DNA from: Russula earlei
Lineage: Eukaryota > Basidiomycota > Agaricomycetes > Russulales > Russulaceae
NCBI GenBank assembly: GCA_025769875.1
Contig: JAGFNK010000314.1
Coordinates: 1-63,078 of the forward strand
Direction: 5' to 3'
Length of the DNA stretch: 63,078 nt
The notes beneath the pieces were generated by a model that was not told the origin of the DNA, did not search any database, and saw only the letters and a program-made list of their open reading frames with translations. Shown one piece after another: positions 33,445 through 43,635 of this stretch; position 1 is the first letter of the stretch; each line of letters begins with the position of its first letter. A program made the position numbers and the translations under genes.

Positions 33445-35238
33445 TGTCAAGACTCACTGTTGAACTATCCAGTTCAAGAGCGAGGGATAAGCTCGAAGAC
33501 GAGTCGATAGACATCCAAGACTGCATGGGCAAGAAGTAGAGTCCAGAGTAGTAACAGATACCAGAGAGGTATTGTTACTGTGAGAGTCGAGCAATCATGC
33601 AGGGAAGAGGCCAGGGTAGTCACAAGGGGATGGTCCTTAAAGGAGTATCCCAGGGATGGAGAGTGCCGTAAACAAATGGACAGTCTGAGGACTGTCCGCT
33701 ACTTTATTGAGCGCTTATATACTACAAGAGAACTGCTAAATAGGGAACAAGTCATAACCTTGTTATCAAGCATCATAGAGTGATGAGTAAGAAGTTGGAG
33801 GATGTCAAGACACGTACTGCTGATCCGTGTGGACTCAGGAGCAGGTGGGCAAAGGTCGGAACAGATGGTACGCGGCGTAGGCGGCGTTGAACAAGAGGAC
33901 GAGCCAAATGACTAAGATGTACCAGATGGGGACTGGTACGTGTAACTGGAGGCAGAGGCGAAGGTTAGAAGCCAGTGCAGCAAGGGGCTTTAAACAAGGC
34001 GGTCGTAGAAGAGTACCTTGGAAGCGAGAGGAGTCTTTAAACTGAGCAGTCGCAGGGGAGTACCCAGGAAGATGAGAGTATCACAAATGGACAGTCTGAC
34101 GACTGCCATGCTTCATTGGGGCTTATATACAGTATACAGGGTCGATTACAAAGCACTGGGACTATTCTAGACTCTTTGATACCATCCAATAGGACTACAG
34201 AGGCATAAACTTGCTTGTGTCAACTTTCAGGCTTACTGAGCGCATTACTGATCATTGTGGAGCAATGACATCATTATGATGTCACTGTGGAGCGCTTAGT
34301 GAGCCTATGAGGTCACTGTGGAGTCGCTCAGTCAGCCATGATGTCATTGGAGCCTTGATGACGTCAGATGATTTATGCAACAGTTTCTAAGAGTTTGTGC
34401 CGCTGTTTTGGGTCCATGGTGGCTGAGTGGCCATGTGGCTGCCACGCGATGATTACCCGATTAGGAAACTGGTGCCTGGTCGTGTTATAGTGCCTTTGCA
34501 ATAGCAATATCTTGTACCGCAGGGGGATAGCCCAGAAAATGGAAGGGAGTCGGCAATGCAAAGTGAGAGAGGTTCTTCTTGAGTAAAATAGGACAATCTT
34601 CGGCCAGGACTTGGCCTTGGTTCGTAACAGAGGACGCTTACTGAGCATGCTCAGTCATGCTCAGTAAGCTGCTGAGTAAAAAGCTTCTCTTGATGAGTAA
34701 GAGCTTTCATTGTCCACGTGTTTACTGCTTTAGTGCACGTGCAAGCACCTGATTCATTTCCTGTTAGTTAGTTTAGGGCCGGTCATTTGAGGACTTGTAG
34801 TCTGGTTAGGGAATAGTGTTATCTTATAAGGCCCTTATATAGTTCTATTAGGGTCCTTAGAGTCGACCCTAATACTTCTATTAAGGTCCTTAGTGTTGCT
34901 GTATAGTTCGTTCTATAGTTATTAGAGTTGGGTCTAATAACCCGTTGTAGGGCCTTTGATACTAGGTTAGTACCTATTGTAGAGTTCCTAGGGTCGTTCC
35001 AAAGGGTCCTTAGGAAGGCCCTAATACTGTCTTTTGTTGCTAGAAGGGTTGCCTTTAAGTGGGGCTTGCTGTATGTCGATTGTGCCGAGAATCGCTCGCG
35101 CAACAATGCACGTGTGATATTGTGGACACCTCTACTCACCCCTTTTGCTCGTGTGAACAGGGTGACACCATAGAGGCTGGGTTTCCTCCTATAAGGAAGG
35201 GTCCTTCAAGGGCCCTCTCCGGAGAATGGTTCATGACA
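33445..35238 (-). mobile_element. Solo LTR, family B (copy B1), interrupted by a family A solo LTR
   Basis: Plus-strand ends are TGTCAAGACTCACTG and ATGGTTCATGACA, with a perfect 5-bp target duplication GCTTC (33440-33444 and 35239-35243). Minus-strand reading shows a TATATAAG box followed by an AATAAA signal, as in the other copies. Without the nested insertion the LTR is 962 bp. Confidence 0.92.
33803..34629 (-). mobile_element. Solo LTR, family A (copy A2), nested in B1
   Basis: Plus-strand ends are TGTCAAGACACGTAC and TTGGTTCGTAACA, with a perfect 5-bp duplication GAGGA at 33798-33802 and 34630-34634. It is inserted inside family B LTR sequence and is therefore younger than B1. Confidence 0.93.
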
Positions 35239-35361
35239 GCTTCTAGGCTTTGTTCTGCTGTTACAACATTTTCTTTTCCTGTTAACTTCTTACTTATGTG
35301 CTACAGACTGTTTGCTCTCACATGTCCTTTTACCTACTGGTCTCATGATCTCTTATGTCTT

Positions 35362-35513
35362 TGTTGTGAAATGCAACCACAGATAGAGGGACCTCAGAGG
35401 AGGTGCCTTAGTCATTGCCACCCTCTTGGGTCCAACTTGTGGGCTTCAACACTATGTGAACCAACCTGGGGACCTCAGAGGAGGGGGTTGACATGCACTC
35501 ACATGATTCCCTA
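35362..35513 (-). repeat. Partial MITE-like repeat, inverted relative to its neighbour
   Basis: It matches the reverse complement of 35730-35880 almost base for base. It lacks its last inverted-repeat end, being cut at 35513 where the tRNA-containing sequence begins. Confidence 0.75.
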
Positions 35514-35535
35514 TATCCTGGTGCAATTAAAAGAA

Positions 35536-35608
35536 TGGTCAGACTGGGGGTTGAACCCAGGACCTCCTGGATATATACTAGGTGCTCTAACCACTGAGCT
35601 ATCTAGCC
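35536..35608 (-). tRNA. tRNA-like sequence, probably a tRNA pseudogene or tRNA-derived repeat
   Basis: On the minus strand it begins GGCTAGATAGCTCAGTGG (A-box) and has CTGGGTTCAACCCCCAG (a perfect T-arm with B-box). The acceptor stem has one mismatch and one wobble pair, the D-arm is perfect, and the anticodon stem has one mismatch. The loop reads TATATAT, so position 33 is not U, and a normal anticodon cannot be assigned. A run of four T follows within 10 bases, like a Pol III terminator. It sits inside repeats next to a sequence starting TGTTGGATATAC with an upstream G-run, which resembles a Copia polypurine tract and LTR start. Confidence 0.5.
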
Positions 35609-35705
35609 TTGGGTACAGTGAAGTGGATTAATCTATATGACAGATTGTATATCCAACACACCCCCCCAATCTGGCATATCTTATCAAACGATGGTGCTGC
35701 TACCA

Positions 35706-35880
35706 TGTTGTGAAATGCAACCACAGATAGAGGGAATCATGTGAGTGCATGTCAACCCCCTCCTCTGAGGTCCCCAGGTTGGGTCACATAGTGTTGAACC
35801 AACAAGTTGGACCCAAGAGGGTGGCAATGACTAAGGCACCTCCTCTGAGGTCCCTCTATCTGTGGTTGCATTTCACAACA
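35706..35880. repeat. 175-bp MITE-like element with 29-bp terminal inverted repeats
   Basis: It begins TGTTGTGAAATGCAACC, and the last 29 bases are the exact reverse complement of the first 29. The interior has no coding capacity. A second, truncated and inverted copy is at 35362-35513. A target duplication was not clear. Confidence 0.85.
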
Positions 35881-35890
35881 CTAAGCTAGG

Positions 35891-35920
35891 CTTAGGCTAA
35901 GCATGCATGCTTAGCCTAAG
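35891..35920. repeat. Perfect 30-bp palindrome
   Basis: The half-site is CTTAGGCTAAGCATG, followed directly by its reverse complement. The surrounding 250 bp are rich in GCTTA and TAAGC words in both directions, like the subterminal repeats of a DNA transposon. Confidence 0.95.
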
Positions 35921-37340
35921 TTAGGTCTCCTCATTAATTTGCCTAGCTGGGCTTATTTTCTGGCTTATCCTTGGGCTTAGGCTGCTTACTGGGCTTATTT
36001 TTTGGCTTATCTTGAGCTTAGGTGCAGCTCTATGCCAGCATATAAGTATTTCAAGTTCATAAGCAGGAAAAAGCTTTAAGCATCTTAAGCACATATATTT
36101 ATTCAGACTAGTAAGCAGTCCAATCATATGTACGAGACATGCTAAACATGCTAAGCATACATTAAGAAATAGAGGGACCCAGGAAAAGCAAGGTAAAAAT
36201 CAGCAACCACAAAAACAAACACAAACATATGCACATGCAAATCCAATCCAGGTGAAGCACATCAGAGGATGTGTGGGTGGAGAATTGTAAGACAGTCAAG
36301 ACCAGGAGAAAGAAGGAGGAGAAGAGCAAGAGTGTTGTCCAGCCCACAGACATGATGTGGCTTGAAAGTCCATGCAAGGCTGATAATGTGTCCAGGAGGG
36401 AGTGTGAGAGACAGAAGACAAGAGCAGATGTTCAAAGAGGAAAGGAAAATACAAGGGTGGGTTGGAAAGATGAGAGTGAGTCAAACACATTGAGGTCAAT
36501 TTTACTTGAGAAGCTTGGTGGCACACAGAAGAGAATTGCAGAATAGAAGTGACTTGTATTCTAAGATGCAACTACAGTCCATTTATATGAGATGAGAACT
36601 ATGAGAGAGGGGACATTTGGGGAGTGGGGAGTATGAGAGATGTGAACAGTGAGTAGGAAAATCAAGAACAAGGCCTGTGTAAGGAATCCAAAACATGTAA
36701 GGTAAATGAAGCCAATCAGAAGCAAACAAGTCAGAGAAAACAAAGGGAGTTGGAGAATTTATAGCAAAATAGAGGTGGAGAGGTAATGTACAATAGTTCT
36801 GACAGTGGTAATCATGCATCATTGGGGCCCTGAGCCCTGCATCTGACTGCAGTGACAACAGCGAAAGGTGGGAGAACATGTCATACTGGTTGCAGTGGGG
36901 TGATGCAATGAAAGGTGGTTGAGAGCTGGCTGACAGGTGTGGGTGTGATCAGTATGCAATGAAAGGGAGTCAAGGGTGGGCTGGGTGGCGGGGGTAGGAG
37001 TTACATGACAAAAGAAAGTTGAGAGCAGGAGTGCAAGGCAGTTGATGGGCTCACAAGTGCAGTGGACTGGGAAACAATGAAAGAACCAAGAAAGCGATGA
37101 CATTGTCATTGAGGGCATGAGGCAGCAGACTTGGAAATGATGAAAGGACAAAAGAAATGATGATGTGGTTGATGAGGGCACAAGGAAGTGGGCTGGGAAG
37201 GGCATGAAAGGAGAAAAGTGGTGATGTGGTCAACAAGGGTGTGAGGCAATGGGCTGGAGATATGAAAGGACTAGGAGAGTGGTGATGTCCACACTTTGAG
37301 AATGCTTGGGGGACTGGTAACATCATTCTTGAGAGGCATG
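35921..37340. other. CpG-poor repeat-derived sequence, no gene
   Basis: Only the minus strand has long openings, with Ser/His/Leu/Phe-rich products and no domain. The plus strand is purine-rich. The composition matches decayed transposon sequence. A degenerate tandem repeat of roughly 60 bp lies at its right end (about 37078-37290). Confidence 0.5.
37078..37290 (+). repeat. Degenerate tandem repeat, units of about 58-64 bp
   Basis: At least three consecutive units start GAAAGGA (or GAAAGAA) and contain a GTGATG(T)GG...GAGG(G)C pattern and a GGGCTGGG-like end. Confidence 0.55.
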
Positions 37341-37344
37341 AGGG

Positions 37345-37535
37345 TTGGTGGTGGTGAAAGGGGTGGAATGGAAAGGATAGTGAGGAGGAATGCAGAGAGA
37401 AGAAGCTTGACAGAGGGATGTGTGAGGCATAGGAGTTTTTGTTCACAGGGATCAAGTCAGGCAGTCAACCAATACCCCCAAATCACATGACTCCATGGCC
37501 AGCAGGAATCCACCTTACACCTCCAGAGGGCAAAA
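37345..37535 (-). mobile_element. Gypsy protease-region fragment duplicated from 44.8 kb
   Basis: This stretch is nearly identical to 44758-44935 (TTGGTGGTGGTGAAAGGGG and the phrase GACTCCATGGCCAGCAGG). It encodes the LIPVNKNSYASHIPLSS segment upstream of pol. Being placed downstream of the integrase end, it must come from a second Gypsy copy or a rearrangement. Confidence 0.7.
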
Positions 37536-37539
37536 AATC

Positions 37540-38454
37540 TTGACCATCCTTGGTCAAGGCCCATTGCCAATGTAATTGAAGTCTTTGTCTGCATTTGAGG
37601 GTTCCTCATCACCTAGAGTGATGTCCTCTGTCTCATGGATGTGAGTGACTGGGATGAAGGTCCATGAAGTGCACAAAGTAGGGCACAAGACAAAAAGCAG
37701 TGTAGCACAGTTTTGATATTGCTCCATCCAACTCCACCAAGCAATATGTGCCATTTTGAGTCCACTTGAGCACCTCCATTGGACTGAAGTAGCAATGGTT
37801 TGGTCTTGTGTCTGAGCTCTGTTTCTACTGGAGAATTCCATATGAGCACCAAGGCACTGGGCACAAAATTGAAGTCATGAATTGATTTCTCATATTGATG
37901 CTCAAACTGTTTGACTGATGCCAAGCAAGCCTTGAGGACATTGTTGTGCACAGTGGCAAGGTCTTCTTCCTGCATTTCAAGTTGGCATGCACAGATGGCA
38001 ATGAGATCAGCAGTGGGAAGCAGAGAAGTGAGTTCTGGAATGAGAAACATAGCCAATGTGATGTTGAAGGGGAGCAATGGCTCGACCACATGCACCATGT
38101 AGAAGGGGGAGTAGCTGGTGGACTTGCGAATGGTGGCATGGTCTGCCCAGAAAATGTGGGGTGCGTGCTCAGGCCACTTCTTTGTGTCTCCTTCACACAC
38201 CTTGATGAGGGAGTCATGGATGGTCCAGTGCTGTCGCTCAACAATGCCATTCACACACAAGTTGTAAGCTGAAATACAGATGTGATAGATTCCATACCTA
38301 TCTGTGTGCCAGAGGAGCACCATGATATATGGTCCTCCATTGTTGGTGATGATTTCTTTGACTGCTTCCCATCTGCACAACACCTCCTTGAAAAGAAACA
38401 TACCCAGAGTGTGGCCAGATTTGCTGCATAATGCATGCCATTCAGACCATGCAG
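37540..38454 (-). mobile_element. Gypsy integrase core and C-terminal part
   Basis: The minus strand encodes AWSEWHALCSKSGHTLGMFLF, EIITNNGGPY, GIVERQHWTIHDSLIK and SYSPFYMVHVVEPLLPF, typical of the Ty3/Gypsy integrase core. The region then breaks into shifted frames at the C-terminal end (near 37800). It continues at 39375 across a solo LTR. Confidence 0.85.
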
Positions 38455-39374
38455 TGTCAAGACTCACTGTTGAACTATCCAGTTCAAGAGCGAGGAGTAA
38501 GCTTGAAGATGAGTCGATAGACGTCTAAGATGGTGTGGGCAAGGAGTAGAGTCCAAAGCAGTAGCAGATACCAAAGAGGTATAGTTACTGGTAGAGTTGA
38601 GCAGGTATGCAGGGAAGAAGCCAGAATGGTCACAAGGGGATGGTCCTTAAAGGAGTATCCCAGGAATAGAGAGTGCTGTAAACAAATGGACAGTCTGAGG
38701 ACTGTCCACTACTTTATTGAGCGCTTATATACTACAAAAGAATGAGCATGCTCAGTCATGCTCATTAAGCTGCTGAGTAAGAAGGCTTCTCTTGATGAGT
38801 AAGAGCCTTTATTGTTCACATGTTTACTGCCTTAGTACATGTGCAAAGCACCTGATTCATTTGCTGTTAGTTAGTTTAGGGCCAGTCATTTGAGGACTTG
38901 TAGTTTGGTTCAGGGAATATAGTTGACTATAAGGCCCCTTATATAGTTCTATTAGGGTCCTTAGAGTCGACCCTAATACTTCTATTAAGGTCCTTAGAGT
39001 CGACCCTAATACTTCTATTAAGGTCCTTAGTATTGCTGTATAGTTCATTCTATAGTTATTGGAGTCAGTCTAATAACACATTGTAGGGTCTTTAGTATTG
39101 TGTTAGTGCCTATTGTAGAGCACTTCTAGTCATCCTAGAGGGTCCTTAGGGAGGCTATAATACTGCCCTTTATTGCTAAAAGGGTTGCCATTAAGTGGGG
39201 CTTGTTGTATGTCGATTGTGCCAAGAATCGCTTGCACAACAATGTGCGCGCGATATTGTGGACACCTCTACTCACCCCTTTTGTCCATGTGAACAGGGTG
39301 ACACCATAGAGGCTGGGTTTCCTCTCATAAGGAAGGGTCCTTCAAGGGCCCTCTCCAGGAAATGGTTCATGACA
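38455..39374 (-). mobile_element. Solo LTR, family B (copy B2) inside integrase
   Basis: Plus-strand ends are TGTCAAGACTCACTG and ATGGTTCATGACA. It interrupts the integrase between CSLT and AWSEW. The flanks TGCAG and CACAG (minus strand CTGCA and CTGTG) fit a decayed duplication of CTGCA, which also restores the integrase codons. Confidence 0.88.
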
Positions 39375-39463
39375 CACAGTGAGTGAACAGTGAGTCTGCA
39401 TGATATACTGAAAGCCTCCAGTGCATGGCATGACCATGGTGTCAATGTATACCTTGTGAAAGA
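39375..39463 (-). mobile_element. Gypsy integrase, small middle piece
   Basis: Eighty-nine bases encode HKVYIDTMVMPC and GGFQYIMQTHCSLT on the minus strand, the start of the integrase catalytic core. The piece is trapped between two solo LTRs. Confidence 0.85.
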
Positions 39464-40356
39464 TGTCAAGACATGTACTGCTGATCACTAAGGACTCAGG
39501 AGCAGGTGGGCAAGGGTTGGAACAGATGGTACGCGGCGTAGACGGCATTGAGCAGGAGGATGAGCCAAACAATGAGGAGGCACCAGAGGGGTACTGGTAG
39601 ATGTTGCAAGAGACAGAGGCAAAGGGTGGAGGCCAGTGTAGCAAGGGGCTTTAGACAAGGTGGTCGTTGAAGAGTACCTTGAGGACAAGGGAAGACTTTA
39701 AACTGAGCAGTCGCAGGGGAGTACCCAGGAGGATGAGAGTATCACAAATGGACAGTCTGACGACTGCCATGCTACATTGGGGCTTATATACTGTGTACAG
39801 GGTCAATTACAAAGGGCTGGAACTATTCTAGGCTCCTTGGTACCATCCAATAGGACTACAGAGGCATAAACTTGCTTGTGTCAAGTTTCAGGCTTACTGA
39901 GCACATTACTGATCATTGTGGAGTGATGACATCATTATGATGTCACTGTGGAGCACTTAGTGAGCCTATGAGGTCACTGCGAAGTCGCTCAGTCAGCCAT
40001 GATGTCATTGGAGCCTTGATGATGTCAAATGATTTATGCAACAGTTTCTAAGAGTTTGTGCCACTGTTTCAGGTCCTTGGTGGCTGGGTGGCCATGTGGC
40101 TGCCACGCGATGATTACCCGATTAGGAAACGGGTGCCTGGTCGTGTCATAGTGCCTTTGCAATAGCGATATCTTGTACCGCAGGAGGAATAGCCCAGAAA
40201 ATGGAAGGGAGTCGGCAATGCAAAGTGAGAGAGGTCTCTCTTGAGTGAAATAGGACAATCTACGGCCAGGACCTGGCCTTGGTTCATAACAGAGAGAGGT
40301 TTCTCTTGAGTGAAATAGGACAATATATGGCCAGGATCTGGCATTGGTTCATAACA
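39464..40356 (-). mobile_element. Solo LTR, family A (copy A3) with a duplicated end
   Basis: It starts TGTCAAGACATGTAC. A first ATAACA end occurs at 40291, but the last 65 bp are repeated once more at 40292-40356. The 5-bp target duplication AAAGA (39459-39463 and 40357-40361) shows the outer end is the true one. Confidence 0.9.
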
Positions 40357-41449
40357 AAAGAGAGGGGCAGGAGTGGCGACCATGGGTGGAATGCAAATTT
40401 TCGTTGTTTGACAGAGTTGGCACTGGTGACAAGTGTCAATGTACCATTTGACATCCTGCTTGAGGGAAGGCCACCAAAAGCAGTCAACAAGTGTTCTGTG
40501 AGTGGAATAAAAACCTTTGTGTCTGAGGTTGTTGTGTGTGCCATGGATTGTGAAGATGTGTCTCTCCACTGGGAGGCAGAGCTGGTGTTGTCCATTGGTC
40601 TGGTGTCACCAAAGTTGGTTGCCTTTGAGAAGAAATTGTTTTGCTGCTTTGATCAAGTGGCTGTGCTCTTTGGTGTCGAGGTGGTGGGGCAGCTGATTGT
40701 TCTCGAGGCAGTGGTGGATGTTTGTGAACTGGTCCTTGGACTTGCAAATTTTTGTGTTGGTGGGGAAAACAATGGGGCTGTCATCAGGGGCTTCCTTTAT
40801 CTCAAGGGACCAGACTGTGAGGGCAGTCCAGTTAGCATTGTGAGCGCAGTCAGGGCTCACTGTCCAAACTCCTAGGTACAAGGCCCTATTGATCCACTCA
40901 TCTGGATTGTTGTCCTCTCCTTCTCCATCAAGGGGTTTGCACTGTGAAAGTCCATCAGGGCTGTGGTGCTTCACTGCAGGCATGTGTGTGAGCTTGAACT
41001 TGAAGAGTTGAATGGCAGCAATCCAGCAATTGATAGTGGCATTTGGCTGGATGTCTGGGTTCTTGAGCATGCTGTGGATCTATGTCCATCTTGACTTTGA
41101 GGTTAGTGACTCCGATCAGGTGTATGCAGAGAGCCCTTAGGGCACAAAACAGGCCATATAGCTCGAGCTTTGCTTGTGAGTAGCGAGACTTGTGCTCATT
41201 CCATGTGATTGAGCCAAAGCACATGGGGTGATGGCAACCGTCAGCACAAAGCTGGGAGATGATCCAACCAACTCCTCACCAGGATGAGTCAATGGCTAGG
41301 AAAACAGTGTGGTCAGACTTGTAATCAAGAGAAATAAGGGATGGAGAATTGATAATGGAGTCTTTGAGGGTGTCCATAGCTGCTTGATGCTCCTGCTCCC
41401 ATGTGAATGTGACACCTTTGCAGGTAAGGTTGACTAAAGGGTGAGCAGT
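40357..41449 (-). mobile_element. Gypsy RNase H and integrase zinc-binding region
   Basis: The minus strand encodes TWEQEHQAAMDTLKDSI, CFGSITWNEHKSRYSQAKLE and LYGLFCALRALCIHLIGV (RNase H). Near 40400-40570 follow the His-His-Cys-Cys zinc-binding stretch with VDCFWWPSLKQDVKWYI and CHQCQLCQT. Frames are broken by stops such as SSW followed by a stop near 41276. Confidence 0.85.
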
Positions 41450-42349
41450 TGTCATGAACCATTTCCTGGAGAGGGCCCTTGAAGGACCCTTCCTCATGAG
41501 AGGAAACCCAGCCTCCATGGTGTCACCCTGTTCACACAGACAAAAGGGGTGAGTAGAGGTGTCCACAATATCACACGTGCATTGTCACGCGAGCAATTCT
41601 CAGCATAATTGATGTACAGCAAGCCCCACTTAATGGCAACCCCTTTTAGCAATAAAGGACAGTACTATAGCCTCCCTAAGGACCCTTTAGGACGACTATA
41701 AGTGCTCTACAATAGGCACTGACACAATACTAAGGACCCTAATAGAAGTATTAGGGTTGACTCTAAGGACCCTAATAGAACTATAGAAGGGGCCTTATAG
41801 GCAACTCTATTCCCTGGACCAAACTACAAGTCCTCAAATGACTGGCCCTAAACTAACTAACAGCAAATGAATCAGGTGCTTTGCACGTGTACTAAAGCAG
41901 TGAACATGTGGACAGTGAAGGCTCTTACTCATCAAGAGAAGCCTCCTTACTCAGCAGCCTACTGAGCATGACTGAGCATGCTCAGTAAGCGCACTCCAAC
42001 TTCTTACTCATCACTCTATTGTGCTTGATAACAAGGTTATGACTTGTTCCCTATTTAGCAGTTCTCTTGTAGTATATAAGCACTCAATAAAGTAGTGGAC
42101 AGTCCTCAGACTGTCCATTTGTTTACAGCACTCTCTAACCCTGGGATACTCCTTTAAGGACCATCCCCTTGTGACCATTCTGGCCTCTTCCCTGTGTACC
42201 TGCTCAACACTACCAGTAACTATACCTCTTTGATATTTGATACTGCTTTGGACTCTATTTCTTGCCCATGCTGTCTTGGACATCTACCAACTTGTCTTCA
42301 AGCTCATTCCTCACTCTTGAACTGGATAGCTCAACAGTGAGTCTTGACA
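41450..42349 (+). mobile_element. Solo LTR, family B (copy B4), opposite orientation
   Basis: It starts TGTCATGAACCATTTCC and ends GAGTCTTGACA, with a perfect 5-bp duplication GCAGT (41445-41449 and 42350-42354). TATATAAG followed by AATAAAG near 42075-42092 gives the transcription direction. Confidence 0.92.
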
Positions 42350-42673
42350 GCAGTGGAGGCATAATTGTGGACCCAGATACACATGTAGCCTGCAGTGCCT
42401 AGGAAGGTGTGGATGTTGGAGACTGTCTTTCAGGGGTCCAGTTGTGGATTCTTGTGATCTTGGAATCATCTGGAATGTGGCCTTTGTAAGTGTACTTGTG
42501 ACCCAGGATGACAACTTCTGGGATGGCAATGAAAAGCTTCTTTGCCAAGATGGTGGCACCAGTGATGCAAAGGTGGTGGAGTACATGGTGGACATCTTTG
42601 AGGTGCTGCCACATGAAAGCCCTGATGTTAGGATTGTCTGGAAAGGTCTCATAATCACCTGAACTTGTCTCAC
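42350..42673 (-). mobile_element. Gypsy reverse transcriptase, thumb region
   Basis: The minus strand encodes AFMWQHLKDVHHVLHHLC, KKLFIAIPEVVILGHKYTY and DDSKITRIHNW. The piece lies between two solo LTRs and continues the RT found at 43636. Confidence 0.85.
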
Positions 42674-43635
42674 TGTCAAGACTCACTGTTGAACTATCCA
42701 GTTCAAGAGCGAGGGATAAGCTCGAAGACGAGTTGATAGACGTCCAAGACCGCGTGGGCAAGGAGTAGAGTCCAAAGCAGTAGCAGATACCAAAGAGGTA
42801 TAGTTACTGGTAGAGTTGAGCAGTCACACAGAGAAGAGGCCAGGATAGTCACAAGGGGACAGTCCTTAAAGGAGTATCCCAGGGATGGAGAGTGCCATAA
42901 ACAAATGGACAGTCTGAGGACTGTCCGCTACTTTATTGAGTGCTTATATACTACAAGAGAACTGCTAAATAGGGAACAAGTCATAACCTTGTTATCAAGC
43001 ACAGTAGAGTGATGAGTAAGAAGTCGGAGGACGCTTACTGAGCATGCTCAGTCATGCTCAGTAAGCTGCTGAGTAAGAAGGCTTCTCTTGATGAGTAAGA
43101 GCTTCCATTGTCCACGTGTTCACTGCTTTAGTGCACGTGTGAGCACCTGATTCATTTCCTGTTAGTTAGTTTAGGGCCGGTCATTTGAGGACTTGTAGTT
43201 TGGTTAGGGAATAGTGTTATCTTATAAGGCCCTTATATAGTTCTATTAGGGTCCCTAGAGTCGACCCTAATACTTCTATTAAGGTCCTTAGTATCGCCTT
43301 ATAGTTCGTTCTATAGTTATTAGAGTTGGTCTAATAACGCGTTGTAGGGCCTTTGATACTAGGTTAGTGCCTACAGTAGAGCTCCTAGGGTCGTTCCAAA
43401 GGGTCCTTAGGAAGGCCCTAATACTGTCTTTTGTTGCTAGAAGGGTTGCCTTTAAGTGGGGCTTGCTGTATGTCAATTGTGCCGAGAATCGGTCGCGCAA
43501 CAATGCGCACGCGATATTGTGGACACCTCTACTCACCCCTTTTGCTCGTGTGAACAGGGTGACACCATAGAGGCTGGGTTTCCTCCTATAAGGAAGGGTC
43601 CTTCAAGGGCCCTCTCTGGAGAATGGTTCATGACA
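42674..43635 (-). mobile_element. Solo LTR, family B (copy B3) inside reverse transcriptase
   Basis: Plus-strand ends are TGTCAAGACTCACTG and ATGGTTCATGACA, with a perfect 5-bp duplication CTCAC (42669-42673 and 43636-43640). It sits shortly after the YMDD motif of the RT. Confidence 0.93.

Noticed and set aside
35059..35631. 190-codon plus-strand frame through LTR and tRNA-like sequence
   Set aside because: It crosses from the solo LTR into two different repeats and is open only by chance.
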